64,000 nt of DNA from Pseudoalteromonas sp. UG3-2 (GCF_037120705.1 NZ_JAWLJU010000002.1:3136001-3200000), one strand, 5' to 3'; positions 20,723 to 29,707 are shown, counted from the stretch's first letter. Numbers and translations: made by a program. The notes: generated by a model from the sequence alone, not told the origin.

Positions 20723-21265
20723 TTACTTAACTTGCAAGGTGTAGTACACCACATCCAAATCACCTAAGGGGTCGTGATGCACCCCTTGTTTAACAAACTC
20801 CATGTCGAGTTTAGTCATCACTTTAATTGAGGCTTTATTGTTTGGCATAGCGATGGCGCTGAACTGCTCAATTTTTGGGTTATGAGCGCGCAAATGGGCC
20901 ATGATATGAGCCGCGGCCTCAGTGGCTAACCCTTTGCCCCATGTTTGCTTTTTAAAGCGCCAACCCAGCTCAATATCTTGGTCATTACGCGTAGTGTCGA
21001 AAAAGCCCATAGGCCTGACCAGCAGCCACCCTAGAAATGCTGTACTACTAATATCAAAGCAGCCCCACAGGCCCCAACCTTTCTCGGGGTTCACATAAGA
21101 TGTAAGGCGCGGAATAAATGTCTGCTTAATATCTGCCACTGAGTGGGGGTGACCGCCATTAATGAATTTCATCACTTCGGGATCACTGTCTAAATCAGCC
21201 AGCAATGACAGGTCCGCAGCATTTAAAAGCCGATAGCGTAATCTTGGTGAGGGAGTAATATTCAT
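20723..21265 (-). CDS. GNAT acetyltransferase, RimJ/RimL type
   Basis: A 180-residue GNAT-family N-acetyltransferase. The domain starts at LRYRLLNAADLSLLADLDSD, close to RimJ/RimL and other acetyltransf_3 proteins, with GWRFKKQTWGKGLATEAA as the acetyl-CoA-binding segment. An upstream in-frame start at 21325 would add 20 residues of non-homologous sequence, so the ATG at 21265 is chosen. The substrate (ribosomal protein N terminus or small molecule) is not predictable. Confidence 0.8.
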   Translation of the reverse strand: MNITPSPRLRYRLLNAADLSLLADLDSDPEVMKFINGGHPHSVADIKQTFIPRLTSYVNPEKGWGLWGCFDISSTAFLGWLLVRPMGFFDTTRNDQDIELGWRFKKQTWGKGLATEAAAHIMAHLRAHNPKIEQFSAIAMPNNKASIKVMTKLDMEFVKQGVHHDPLGDLDVVYYTLQVK

Positions 21266-21405
21266 ATTTTCTAATTGTGCTTCAATAACTAAGCTAAAGT
21301 GTATCTTAGTTGATACCGGCAACAAGCGATAAAGTATAAAAGTTTACGTAGACGCTTGATTAGCACTTGATTAGAATACGCCGGCATTTTTAGGCGGGGA
21401 TCACA

Positions 21406-22071
21406 GTGAAAAACGCAGTATTAGCACTTCGGCAGCGGCAAATTGCGGCTGCACAGCGAGAATATAAAGCCAGAGGCTCGAAGTTGGCCAGATGTGAGCA
21501 ATGTTTATTAGCCTCGCACTTGTGCATTTGCGACCGTGTAGAGGTAGCTAATACAGAGTGTGCTGTTTGCCTGCTGATGTATCATAACGAAAGCTTTAAA
21601 CCTTCAAATACTGGGCGTTTAATTGCGGATGTTATTCCTGATAACCACGCCTTTAGGTGGGACAGAACTGAGCCCGATCCTGAACTACTCGCGCTGCTTA
21701 ATGACCCACAATATAATCCCATCGTGGTATTTCCTGAGCAAGGCGTGGCACCACAGCGAGTGGTTAAAACCGTTCCTGCACAGAATGGGAAAAAGCCACT
21801 GTATATCTTTTTAGATGGCACTTGGCGCGAAGCGAAAAAGATGTTTCGCAAAAGCCCATATTTAGACAGCTTTCCTGTGCTTTCCATTGCACCGCAAAAA
21901 TTATCCGACTATAAGCTCAGAATTGCCCCGCATGAGCATCAACTTGGTACCGCCGAGGTGGCGTGCGTGCTATTTGATGAAGCTGGGGAATATGACGCCG
22001 CCGAAAAGCTAACGGCTCATTTTATTGATTTTAGAGACGCCTATTTAAAGGGCAAGCGAAGTAAGCTGTAA
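21406..22071 (+). CDS. tapT: tRNA-uridine aminocarboxypropyltransferase (DTW domain)
   Basis: A 221-residue DTW-domain protein. It carries the Cys cluster CEQCLLASHLCICD near residues 30-43 and the signature FLDGTWREAKKMF, the DTW-type block. The family transfers the 3-amino-3-carboxypropyl group of SAM to uridine 47 of tRNA (acp3U47). The start is GTG at 21406, preceded by GGCGGGGA. It is followed immediately by the convergent CsrB-like RNA. Confidence 0.87.
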   Translation: MKNAVLALRQRQIAAAQREYKARGSKLARCEQCLLASHLCICDRVEVANTECAVCLLMYHNESFKPSNTGRLIADVIPDNHAFRWDRTEPDPELLALLNDPQYNPIVVFPEQGVAPQRVVKTVPAQNGKKPLYIFLDGTWREAKKMFRKSPYLDSFPVLSIAPQKLSDYKLRIAPHEHQLGTAEVACVLFDEAGEYDAAEKLTAHFIDFRDAYLKGKRSKL

Positions 22072-22079
22072 GCCATAAG

Positions 22080-22697
22080 AAGAGCGCGACCCACCAGGTG
22101 AGTCGCGCTAACGGAATCTTCTAACTGCATCCTGCAAAGTTGAGGGTATCAACGTCCTGAATCTGTCCTCATCCATGGCATCGCTTGGTGTTGTGTTTCT
22201 GCGAATAAGAGCCGATAGCTCTGTGTCCATTAGCTTGTAACGTCCGCTGTGTTGTCCATTTGGCTTCCTTTACCGGTTGAGCTCATCCAAGCTCACTTTT
22301 CCTTTCATGTGACTTCCTAAGTCACTGTGTCAGTACTAAGTGCACCTTAGTATTCCATTGACACCTGAGCCGCTTTAGTTGGCTGTTATAGCAACCAAAC
22401 TCATGCGGCAAGTGAACATCCATGTACCTAAAGTTTGCCAGTACTTCCTATATACCGTCCGTTTTCATCCTTAACTGACTGTATTTCCATTACAGTAACG
22501 CTTACCTTTAGCGTATTGGCTTCTCCCCTTGAAGCATTCCTAGGCTCTGCTTGAGCCGACCTTTTACCCTGTAATGCCATCACACCCTGTAATGTGCGCC
22601 TTCGCTCTGATAAACCGCCAATCCATTACGGTAACCATTCCGCTGGTTTTCCTACCCTGAGCAAATTCCAATCGTCCAATCGCGCTCTTCATGAGAC
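22080..22697 (-). ncRNA. csrB: Large CsrB-like regulatory RNA (CsrA-sponge)
   Basis: A region of about 610 nt without any substantial open frame. Read on the minus strand it contains 24 GGA motifs, against roughly 9 expected by chance, while the plus strand has almost none. Many sit in hairpin loops, the hallmark of CsrB/C RNAs that sequester the regulator CsrA. Examples on plus coordinates: 22278-22295 (loop TGGATG), 22309-22325 (loop AGG), 22478-22496 (loop ATGGAAA), 22633-22648 (loop GCGGAA), and GCAGGATGC near 22130. The ends are complementary over 11 bp (22079-22089 with 22680-22690). The 3' end is a strong GC hairpin. E. coli CsrB is about 370 nt, so this one is long. Confidence 0.85.
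22083..22109 (-). terminator. Terminator hairpin of the CsrB-like RNA
   Basis: An 8-bp GC-rich stem, AGCGCGAC (22083-22090) and GTCGCGCT (22102-22109). On the minus strand it is followed by TCTTCTTAT, a moderately U-rich tail, as expected for the 3' end of the RNA. Its distal arm can alternatively pair with the 5' end of the RNA (22680-22690). Confidence 0.7.
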
Positions 22698-22703
22698 AAA
22701 TAC

Positions 22704-22709
22704 AGTATA
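22704..22709 (-). promoter_or_regulatory. Putative -10 element of the CsrB-like RNA
   Basis: TATACT on the minus strand, with a start point expected near 22697. No good -35 is present at the right distance, which fits a promoter that depends on an upstream activator. Confidence 0.5.
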
Positions 22710-22854
22710 TGCCGGAGAGAGAAAAATGCGGGGTACAAAAAGTAACCTATCTTTGTTTCTGAGTTAGAGAAAAAATAAAAAAATCTAAATTTCAATGGGT
22801 TAAATGGTTTTGGTTAGTTATTTACACTACTTTTTACTCAATAACTGTCAACTA

Positions 22855-22872
22855 AGTGAGAGATATCTCACA
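22855..22872. promoter_or_regulatory. GacA/UvrY-type upstream activating box for csrB
   Basis: AGTGAGAGATATCTCACA has 5-bp inverted arms GTGAG/CTCAC around a 6-bp centre and agrees at 15 of 18 positions with the enterobacterial UvrY box as I remember it (TGTGAGAGATCTCTTACA). Its centre lies about 165-170 bp upstream of the predicted RNA start, a spacing close to that reported for csrB in E. coli. Confidence 0.72.
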
Positions 22873-22966
22873 GCGAACTTGCCGCTTAACGATAGCACCT
22901 ACCTTTTTCAAACAATACTGACTGAGATTGAGGGTGTAAAAATGTCAGAATATAGGTAGAATTAGT

Positions 22967-22981
22967 TGATAATAATTATTG
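22967..22981 (+). promoter_or_regulatory. Fur box upstream of fbpA
   Basis: TGATAATAATTATTG matches the 7-1-7 Fur consensus TGATAATnATTATCA at all but two positions. It lies 18 bp before the fbpA start, so it predicts iron repression of fbpABC and probably of the DyP-like gene. Confidence 0.82.
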
Positions 22982-22999
22982 TTTCTCTATGGAGTTTAC

Positions 23000-24004
23000 A
23001 TGAAAAAAGCACTTGTCACTTTACTGGCCACGCTTACGTGTTTGCCTGCTGTTGCTGCAGACGAAGTAAATATTTACTCTTTTCGCCAGCCATTCTTAAT
23101 TCAACCTATTTTGGATGACTTTACTAAACAAACGGGCATTCAAACCAATGTGGTTTTTGCCAAAAAAGGCCTAATTGAGCGGGTTAAGCGGGAAGGAAAG
23201 CACAGTCGTGCAGACTTGGTGTTAACTTCTAACTTCAGCGCTCTGATCCAACTTGAAGATGAAGGGCTAACACAAGAGATTGACAGTGATGTTGTCGACA
23301 ACAACGTACCTGCAAAGTTTCGCGATCCGCAGGGGCAGTGGGTTGCGCTAACTAAGCGTGTACGTAGCGTCTATTCATCAAAAGAGCGCTTAGGTGAAAT
23401 GGACTCGCTGACTTATGAAGCGCTCGCGGATGAGCAATATCGAGGCAAAATCTGCACTCGCTCTGGTAAGCATCCATACAACTTGGGTCTGGTCGCTTCC
23501 ATGATTGCGCATCACGGTGAAGCCAAAACCAAAACTTGGCTTGAAGGTGTTAAGGCAAACCTGGCACGTAAACCACAAGGTAATGACCGCGCTCAAGTGA
23601 AAGCGGTTAAAGAAGGGCTGTGCGATCTAGCCATTGGTAACAGCTACTACTACGGCAAAATGATGCAAGACGAGCAGCAAAAAGCCTGGGCTGAAGCGGT
23701 GAATATTAACTTCCCTAACCAGCAAAATCGTGGCGCTCATGTTAATGTATCTGGCGTGGTCTTGACCAAGCACGCTAAAAATACTGAAAATGCCTTGAAA
23801 CTGATAGAGTTTATGACGGACAATAAGGCGCAGAACATGTATGCGTCGACGAATATGGAGTACCCAGTAAAACCTGGCGTCGAGTTATCGGAACTTGTGG
23901 CATCTTGGGGTGAGTTTAAGGAAGACAGCCTACCATTGTCAGAGATCAGTAAATACCGTCCATTAGCACTCAAGCTAATCGATGAGGTAAAATTTGACCT
24001 TTAA
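23000..24004 (+). CDS. fbpA: Periplasmic Fe(III)-binding protein of ABC transporter
   Basis: A 334-residue substrate-binding protein of the ferric-iron (FbpA/FutA) class. The signal peptide (MKKALVTLLATLTCLPAVAA) is probably cleaved before DEVNIYS. The mature protein has NIYSFRQPFLIQPI and GICTRSGKHPYN-like segments, and the tyrosine pair GNSYYYGKMM that binds iron in this family. The ATG at 23000 follows ATGGAG; an upstream in-frame start at 22979 overlaps the Fur box and is unlikely. Its stop overlaps the fbpB start by one base. Confidence 0.92.
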   Translation: MKKALVTLLATLTCLPAVAADEVNIYSFRQPFLIQPILDDFTKQTGIQTNVVFAKKGLIERVKREGKHSRADLVLTSNFSALIQLEDEGLTQEIDSDVVDNNVPAKFRDPQGQWVALTKRVRSVYSSKERLGEMDSLTYEALADEQYRGKICTRSGKHPYNLGLVASMIAHHGEAKTKTWLEGVKANLARKPQGNDRAQVKAVKEGLCDLAIGNSYYYGKMMQDEQQKAWAEAVNINFPNQQNRGAHVNVSGVVLTKHAKNTENALKLIEFMTDNKAQNMYASTNMEYPVKPGVELSELVASWGEFKEDSLPLSEISKYRPLALKLIDEVKFDL

Positions 24005-25635
24005 TGCAACTATCATTACCGCTGTCTAAATGGCAGAGTTTTGCGTGGCTGATAGGTTTAGGCCTGTCAGTCCCGCTGATGTTTCTTATTGTTGAGTCAT
24101 TACAACCCGACTCAGAAGTATTTTCTCACCTTTGGGACACCGTCCTGTGGGATTATGTCGCCAATACCGTCATCTTAATCTTTGGCGTCTGTGTGCTGTG
24201 CGCGCTGATTGCTCTGCCACTGGGGTGGTTAACCGCTTATTGCGACTTTCCAGGACGGCGTTTCTTTGAATGGTCATTGATGCTGCCATTGGCCATGCCT
24301 ACTTACCTTATTGCTTATGTTTATACCGACTTACTGGATTATGCTGGGCCGGTGCAAATTGCCTTGCGTGATTGGTTTGGTTGGCAGTCTCCCGATGACT
24401 ATTGGTTTTTCGATATACGAACCCTTGCCGGCGCCATTACCATGATTGCCTTGGTGCTCTATCCCTATTTGTTTTTAATTTTTAGAACCGCCCTAAGAGA
24501 GCAGTCGTTTAAATTAGTGCAAGCGTCTCAGTTAATGGGTAAATCACCGGTAGCGAGCTTTTTTAAGGTTAGTTTGCCCTTATCCCGTGGCGCCATTGTG
24601 GCTGGATTGGCGTTAATTAGCATGGAAAGCATGGCGGATTTTGCCACGGTGCATTACTTTGCGGTAAGCACCCTGACAACCGCGGTCTATGACACTTGGC
24701 TGGGGTATTACTCGCTTACTGCCGCGGCAAAAATCTCAGGGATCATGCTGCTGTTTTTATTTTTAGCGCTGACCTTAGAGCGTCTCAGCCGTCCAACTCA
24801 AGTGGTGCACGAGCGCCAAAACAGCGTTAACAGCACCACCTTATATTATTTAAAAGGCTCCTCTGCTTGGCTTGCCACCGGCTTTTGTGGTCTGGTGTTA
24901 ACGGTAGCGTTTATTATTCCAACTTGGGTGTTGGCAGACTATGCGGTAAATTATTTTGATCAAGCCTGGAATGATGCGTTCTTCCTTTATGCTTGGCAAA
25001 GTTTAAAAATTGCCAGTTGGGTCAGTGTAGTCTTAATTATTTTGAGCATGTTGGTGGTGTTTAACCAGCGTATTAGCAGCGGTAAGCGCACCACCATGCC
25101 AGGAAAGCTTGCCAGTACCGGGTATGCCTTGCCTGGCACCGTATTGGCCATTGCGGTGTTAATTCCACTGACGCTACTTGACGATAAGCTCAATAGCTGG
25201 CTGGAAGGCACGGCCTTTGAGCCGGGCTTATTGTTCAGCGGCACCTTGTTTGCATTGGTGTTTGCTTACATCGTGCGATTTTATGCCATCGCTCAAGGGG
25301 CGGTGGAGTCCAGTTATCAGCGTATTAGTCCAAGTTTAGACATGGCCAGCTTTTCCCTTGGTCGTAGCCGCTTTAAAACCATGCTAGGGGTGCATTTGCC
25401 CTTACTTAGGCGCGGTATCCTCACCGCTGCATTGCTGGTTTTTATTGAGTGTATGAAAGAGCTCCCTGCGGCCTTATTATTGCGCCCATTTAATTACGAA
25501 ACTCTGGCGACACACGTGTTTCAGTATGTCAGTGACGAGCAGTTAGAATTGGCATCGGTGTCGGCTTTGTTTATTGTGGTGGTGGGCCTCATCCCTCTGT
25601 ATGTAGTCAATCGTTCTATGGAGCAGCGTAGTTAA
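24004..25635 (+). CDS. fbpB: Fe(III) ABC transporter permease
   Basis: A 543-residue double-length permease with about twelve transmembrane segments, made of two homologous halves each with an EAA-type loop (SQLMGKSPVASFFKVSLPLS in the first and FSLGRSRFKTMLGVHLPLL in the second). This fused permease is typical of FbpB/FutB ferric iron importers. It starts at the stop codon of fbpA (TAATG) and runs directly into fbpC with no gap. Confidence 0.93.
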   Translation: MQLSLPLSKWQSFAWLIGLGLSVPLMFLIVESLQPDSEVFSHLWDTVLWDYVANTVILIFGVCVLCALIALPLGWLTAYCDFPGRRFFEWSLMLPLAMPTYLIAYVYTDLLDYAGPVQIALRDWFGWQSPDDYWFFDIRTLAGAITMIALVLYPYLFLIFRTALREQSFKLVQASQLMGKSPVASFFKVSLPLSRGAIVAGLALISMESMADFATVHYFAVSTLTTAVYDTWLGYYSLTAAAKISGIMLLFLFLALTLERLSRPTQVVHERQNSVNSTTLYYLKGSSAWLATGFCGLVLTVAFIIPTWVLADYAVNYFDQAWNDAFFLYAWQSLKIASWVSVVLIILSMLVVFNQRISSGKRTTMPGKLASTGYALPGTVLAIAVLIPLTLLDDKLNSWLEGTAFEPGLLFSGTLFALVFAYIVRFYAIAQGAVESSYQRISPSLDMASFSLGRSRFKTMLGVHLPLLRRGILTAALLVFIECMKELPAALLLRPFNYETLATHVFQYVSDEQLELASVSALFIVVVGLIPLYVVNRSMEQRS

Positions 25636-26667
25636 ATGCATAGTTTAGTGCTTGAAAATCTCTCATATCGTTACGATGGTGAGCCTGTGGTTGACGGCTT
25701 AAACCTCAATGTCGAGCAAAACGAGATTGTCTGCTTACTAGGAGCCAGTGGCTGTGGTAAAACCACCACCCTTAAGGCAATAGCGGGACTGATTGAACCT
25801 CATCAAGGCTCTGTGACGATTCTTGGTAAAGCAATGAATGGCGAAAGGGGCTTTGTGCCGCCACAAAAGCGCAACATTGGCATGATGTTTCAAGACTATG
25901 CGCTGTTTCCACACCTGACTGTGGCACAAAACATTGCCTTTGGGTTAACGCAAAAAAATAAGCAAGAGCGCCGTCAGCGAGTCAACGAAATGCTCGAACT
26001 GGTTAGGCTAGAGCAGTTTGGTTCGCGCTATCCTCATGAGTTGTCAGGGGGCCAGCAACAACGCGTTGCCATAGCTCGAGCGTTAGCCTATCGGCCTAAT
26101 TTACTGCTGCTCGATGAGCCTTTTTCTAATATTGATGCGCAAGTACGTTTTCAGCTGATCAATGAAATTCGTGAAATTATTAAAAACCAAGCAGTGTCGG
26201 CCATTTTTGTCAGTCACTCCAAAGAAGAGGCGTTTGCCTTTGCCGATCGCTTAGCGATTATGGACAAAGGGAAAATTGCTCAGGTTGGAGAGCCGCGCAC
26301 CTTGTTTCAAAGGCCAAACACCAAAATGGTGGCAGAGTTTCTCGGGCAGGGGATTTATATCCCAGCGCAGCGGGTCAATGGCGCGGCGGTAGAAACCCAG
26401 TTTGGTGCGGTGCAATCGTTGATAGAGCTGGGAAATGATAATGCTAAAGGGGAAATGTATTTACGCCCACAGCACGTCACGTTAGAAAACAGCCCTCAAG
26501 GCGGTGTCGATATTTTGCAGCAGCGCTTTATGGGGACTGAGTATATTTATCGTGTTGCTCTTCAGGGACAGGAGCTGGAAGTGGCACACCCTGCCAGCGA
26601 TCCACTGGACTTAAATCAACCTGTCTCTTTAAAAATTAAGGCACATGCTGTAAATTTCTTTTCTTAA
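25636..26667 (+). CDS. fbpC: Fe(III) ABC transporter ATP-binding protein
   Basis: A 343-residue ABC ATPase. Walker A is LLGASGCGKTTTLKA, the Q-loop is GMMFQDYALFPHLT, the signature is HELSGGQQQRVAIARAL, Walker B is LLLLDEPFSNID, and the H-loop is AIFVSHSKEEA. The C-terminal 100 residues form a regulatory TOBE-like domain (MYLRPQHVTLE). It energises the FbpB permease. It is encoded immediately after fbpB. Confidence 0.94.
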   Translation: MHSLVLENLSYRYDGEPVVDGLNLNVEQNEIVCLLGASGCGKTTTLKAIAGLIEPHQGSVTILGKAMNGERGFVPPQKRNIGMMFQDYALFPHLTVAQNIAFGLTQKNKQERRQRVNEMLELVRLEQFGSRYPHELSGGQQQRVAIARALAYRPNLLLLDEPFSNIDAQVRFQLINEIREIIKNQAVSAIFVSHSKEEAFAFADRLAIMDKGKIAQVGEPRTLFQRPNTKMVAEFLGQGIYIPAQRVNGAAVETQFGAVQSLIELGNDNAKGEMYLRPQHVTLENSPQGGVDILQQRFMGTEYIYRVALQGQELEVAHPASDPLDLNQPVSLKIKAHAVNFFS

Positions 26668-26696
26668 CATTAAATGAATAGAACAGGGAGTAGAGC

Positions 26697-27611
26697 ATGG
26701 CGCTTGCCCAATCCGGTGTATGTGCTGAAGCAAACCTACACGGCTTGCATTTGTTCTTCAACGTGCTCGAAGGGCAAGATGAAGCGTTGCGCGCGGCGTT
26801 AGCCAATTGTGGACGCTTACAAGAAGAGCTGGAAGATCGCTTTTCGGAATCCATGCTGTCGAGCTTTGTTGCCGTTGGTGCGCAATATTGGCCGCACATT
26901 TACCCTGAGTTTATTCCTAAGGGCTTGCACAGTTTCCCCCACTTCCCTCAAGCAGAGCATGCGGTGCATAGCCAGCCGTTCGACTTACTGTATGTTATTC
27001 GTTCCGATCGCGAAGACGTGAATCATATTTTTGCGCAAAGCGTACTACACATGCTTAATGGCATGGTGGAGCTGGTGGCCCATGTGCGAGCCTTTCGTTT
27101 TTTAGATGGCCGTGACTTTAATGGTTTTATTTATGGCGCCGATACTCCCCGTGGACGTACTAAAAGAGAAGTCGCTTTGGTGCACAACCCCAATGCCGCA
27201 GATCACCTCGGTAGCTACATTCACGTTCAACGAGTTAAGTTTGATTTAATGCGCTGGCAAGCGCTGTCGCTCGCTGAGCAAGAGCAACTGATGGGCCGAA
27301 CTCGCCTCGATAATGACTTACTGTCCGAGCCGAGCGAGTTTAACCATGCGCAAGCAACAGAACTGAAAGATCAGCAGGGTAAACCTCTATTACTGAATCA
27401 AAGCATGCCCTTTGGCGATGTCTTTGAACAAGGCAGCCTGTATATGAGCTGCAGTGCCCGAGGCGATGCCTTTGCAGAGGTATTACAAAGTCGCCTAGGG
27501 GAGGGCCAGCGCTACGATCCTATTTTGGATTACAGCAGTGCTGACATGGGCTCCGCGTTTTTCGCGCCATCCTTGGAGTTTTTAACCGTGATGGCAAAAA
27601 TGCCAGAGTGA
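26697..27611 (+). CDS. DyP-type peroxidase family protein with altered distal heme site
   Basis: A 304-residue protein aligning along its whole length with YfeX-type dye-decolorising peroxidases: RDFNGFIYGADTPRG corresponds to RDLSGFVDGTENPAG of E. coli YfeX (recalled), GSYIHVQR to GSYVFVQR, and GRTRLDND to GRTKEANE. The proximal heme ligand appears kept (His 217 in EFNHAQ). The distal catalytic Asp is replaced by Tyr 146, and the distal Arg (VRQSLPYG) by Asn 234 (LNQSMPFG). Peroxidase activity may be lost or changed. It lies 29 bp after fbpC and is probably part of the iron operon, so a heme or iron role is plausible but unproven. Confidence 0.8.
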   Translation: MALAQSGVCAEANLHGLHLFFNVLEGQDEALRAALANCGRLQEELEDRFSESMLSSFVAVGAQYWPHIYPEFIPKGLHSFPHFPQAEHAVHSQPFDLLYVIRSDREDVNHIFAQSVLHMLNGMVELVAHVRAFRFLDGRDFNGFIYGADTPRGRTKREVALVHNPNAADHLGSYIHVQRVKFDLMRWQALSLAEQEQLMGRTRLDNDLLSEPSEFNHAQATELKDQQGKPLLLNQSMPFGDVFEQGSLYMSCSARGDAFAEVLQSRLGEGQRYDPILDYSSADMGSAFFAPSLEFLTVMAKMPE

Positions 27612-27634
27612 TCCCAATCCGTATTGGCTTAGGA

Positions 27635-28102
27635 TCAGACGTTATCAAACAGTGTTTTGACTTTGTCGAGGGTAACGTCAATTTCCGAAATTTTCGCAGG
27701 TGCGATAAAAATCGTGTCATCACCAGCAATGGTTCCTAACACCCCATCTGCTGTGCCTAATGAGTCTAATAAACGAGCAATTAGTTGCGCGGCCCCTGGG
27801 CTGGTGCGAATAATGATCATCATTTCATTGTGCATGATGTCAACCACAAGCTGGCGCAGTGGGCTTTTTGCCGTGGGTACACTCATTTCTGCAGGCAGGC
27901 AATAAACCATTTCTTGTTTGGCGTTGCGGGTACGAACTGCGCCAAATTTGCTGAGCATACGAGATACTTTACTTTGACTGACATTGTCGAAACCTTGCTC
28001 TTTAAGTGCTTCAACAATTTCCCCTTGCGAGCCAGAATTTTCTTCTTTTAAAATGGCTTTAAAGGCTTTGATAAGGGCTTCTTGTTTTTCTTGCGCTTGC
28101 AT
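27635..28102 (-). CDS. argR: Arginine repressor
   Basis: A 155-residue ArgR. The N-terminal winged helix (about residues 5-70) holds [14 protein letters not shown] and [20 protein letters not shown]. The C-terminal hexamerisation/arginine-binding domain holds [16 protein letters not shown] and [15 protein letters not shown], with the conserved GDD. It represses arginine biosynthesis genes when arginine is abundant. It is transcribed divergently from mdh across the small 82-residue gene, as in many gammaproteobacteria where argR and mdh are divergent neighbours. Confidence 0.95.
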   Translation of the reverse strand: MQAQEKQEALIKAFKAILKEENSGSQGEIVEALKEQGFDNVSQSKVSRMLSKFGAVRTRNAKQEMVYCLPAEMSVPTAKSPLRQLVVDIMHNEMMIIIRTSPGAAQLIARLLDSLGTADGVLGTIAGDDTIFIAPAKISEIDVTLDKVKTLFDNV

Positions 28103-28209
28103 AACTTGTCTTCTTCTACGGCTAATCTTTAAATTCTACACAAAAGCGCCGAAATACCCAACACCGTATATATGCTTAAGATGCTTGTTGTAGCCGCAAA
28201 TAAATAGGA

Positions 28210-28458
28210 TCACCCTAGGTATTGGATGTACAGAGCAACCACAAAGACAATATTTAACGTGTTTAAGACGGAAAGTGCATAAAACTCCAGCTTACTATTT
28301 TTTTCGTCGTAGGAAGTGGCAAAATAAAACGAAAGACAAAGCCAAGAAAAATCTAACGAAGCAACGTTAAACTTGTTTTCACTTAAAAGTACCAGGTAAG
28401 TTAGAAATGCGCCCCAGCAAATCAAACTGAAATATTTGATAAGTTTAAATTTATTCAT
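28210..28458 (-). CDS. Small hypothetical membrane protein (82 residues)
   Basis: I do not recognise this gene. It would encode an 82-residue protein with three hydrophobic segments (about residues 9-25, 35-48 and 60-80) and a short charged loop (YDEKNSKLEF). The ribosome site is weak (TCGGGTATTAA before ATG). Composition is more AT-rich than its neighbours. It occupies the interval between the divergent argR and mdh, which usually holds only promoters. It may be a recent acquisition or a spurious frame. Confidence 0.45.
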   Translation of the reverse strand: MNKFKLIKYFSLICWGAFLTYLVLLSENKFNVASLDFSWLCLSFYFATSYDEKNSKLEFYALSVLNTLNIVFVVALYIQYLG

Positions 28459-28757
28459 TTAATACCCGATAAAACTAATGGCCAACTAAAAGCCAGGTTC
28501 TACAGCTAAACGTGGTTTATAGCGTTTTCATTACACACCATTTATGCAGTGGGTATGCAGCGGTTGGTTTAGTAACCATTCAGCGCCACCGTTCCCAGTT
28601 TATCGCCGTAAAGCGCGAAGTGTCACGATCTTTACACTTTTGCTTAAGACATTAGTCAAAAAATCTCGAAAATAAGCGCGATTAATTTGTGTTTACTAGC
28701 GCTTTTCATTATCTTTACTGCACACTCAATTCCACCTTCAAATTATGGAGAATTCAC
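28459..28757. other. mdh upstream region
   Basis: About 300 bp without a gene. It should contain the mdh promoter and 5' leader; mdh has a good AATTATGGAG ribosome site at its 3' end. I found no convincing hairpin, repeat or small RNA. Confidence 0.4.
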
Positions 28758-29690
28758 ATGAAAGTTGCTGTATTAGGTGCCGCTGGCGGTATCGGTCAAG
28801 CTCTATCTTTATTGCTAAAAAACGGTCTTCCAGCTGGCTCTGAGTTAGCGCTTTATGACGTTGCACCGGTTGTACCGGGTGTTGCAGTTGACTTATCTCA
28901 CATCCCAACTGCAGTGAAAGTAGCAGGTTACGGTAAAGATGACCTAGACCCTGCGCTTGCTGGTGCTGATGTGGTACTTATTCCTGCAGGTATGCCGCGT
29001 AAGCCGGGTATGGACCGTGCAGACCTATTTAATGTCAATGCGGGCATCATCAAAACGTTGGCAGAAGGCATTGTTAAAAACTGTCCGAAGGCCCTTGTTG
29101 GTGTTATCACTAACCCAGTAAACGGCACGGTTCCAATCGTTGCTGAAGTATTCAAAAAAGCAGGTACTTATGACCCAGCCCGCGTATTCGGTGTAACGAC
29201 ACTTGACGTTATCCGTGCAGAAACTTTCATCGCTGAGTTAAAAGGCCTAGACGTGTCTGAAGTGAAGATCCCTGTTATTGGTGGTCACTCAGGTACAACG
29301 ATCCTTCCTCTGCTTTCGCAAGTTGAAGGCGTTGAGTTTACTGATGAAGAAGTTGCGGCACTCACAACGCGTATCCAAAACGCTGGTACTGAAGTGGTTG
29401 AAGCAAAAGCCGGTGGCGGCTCTGCGACGCTTTCTATGGGTGCAGCAGCAGCGCGTTTCTGCTTCTCTCTCGTGAAAGGCCTACAGGGTGAAGAAGTACT
29501 AGAGTACGCTTATGTACAAGGTAACACTGGCGACGCTGAGTTCTTCGCACAACCCGTTGTACTTGGTAAAAATGGCGTAGAAAAGCTTCTACCTTACGGT
29601 GAGCTAAGCGCGTTTGAGCAAAAAGCAAAAGACGACATGCTAGCGACACTAGAAAAAGACATCAAAGAAGGTGTTGATTTCATGGCATAA
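28758..29690 (+). CDS. mdh: Malate dehydrogenase
   Basis: A 310-residue NAD-dependent malate dehydrogenase of the TCA cycle. The N terminus [20 protein letters not shown] is the Rossmann motif. Further marks are [19 protein letters not shown] (substrate loop with Arg pair), [10 protein letters not shown], and [13 protein letters not shown] with the catalytic His. The frame is open upstream to 28689, but the ATG at 28758 with GGAG upstream fits the family exactly. Codon use suggests strong expression. Confidence 0.98.
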   Translation: MKVAVLGAAGGIGQALSLLLKNGLPAGSELALYDVAPVVPGVAVDLSHIPTAVKVAGYGKDDLDPALAGADVVLIPAGMPRKPGMDRADLFNVNAGIIKTLAEGIVKNCPKALVGVITNPVNGTVPIVAEVFKKAGTYDPARVFGVTTLDVIRAETFIAELKGLDVSEVKIPVIGGHSGTTILPLLSQVEGVEFTDEEVAALTTRIQNAGTEVVEAKAGGGSATLSMGAAAARFCFSLVKGLQGEEVLEYAYVQGNTGDAEFFAQPVVLGKNGVEKLLPYGELSAFEQKAKDDMLATLEKDIKEGVDFMA

Positions 29691-29707
29691 TTGCCAAATC
29701 GACACAA

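Noticed and set aside
22079..22690. The hairpin-rich 610-bp element as a miniature transposable element, because of its 11-bp inverted ends
   Set aside because: No target-site duplication is visible, and the one-sided GGA enrichment, terminator and upstream UvrY box fit CsrB better.
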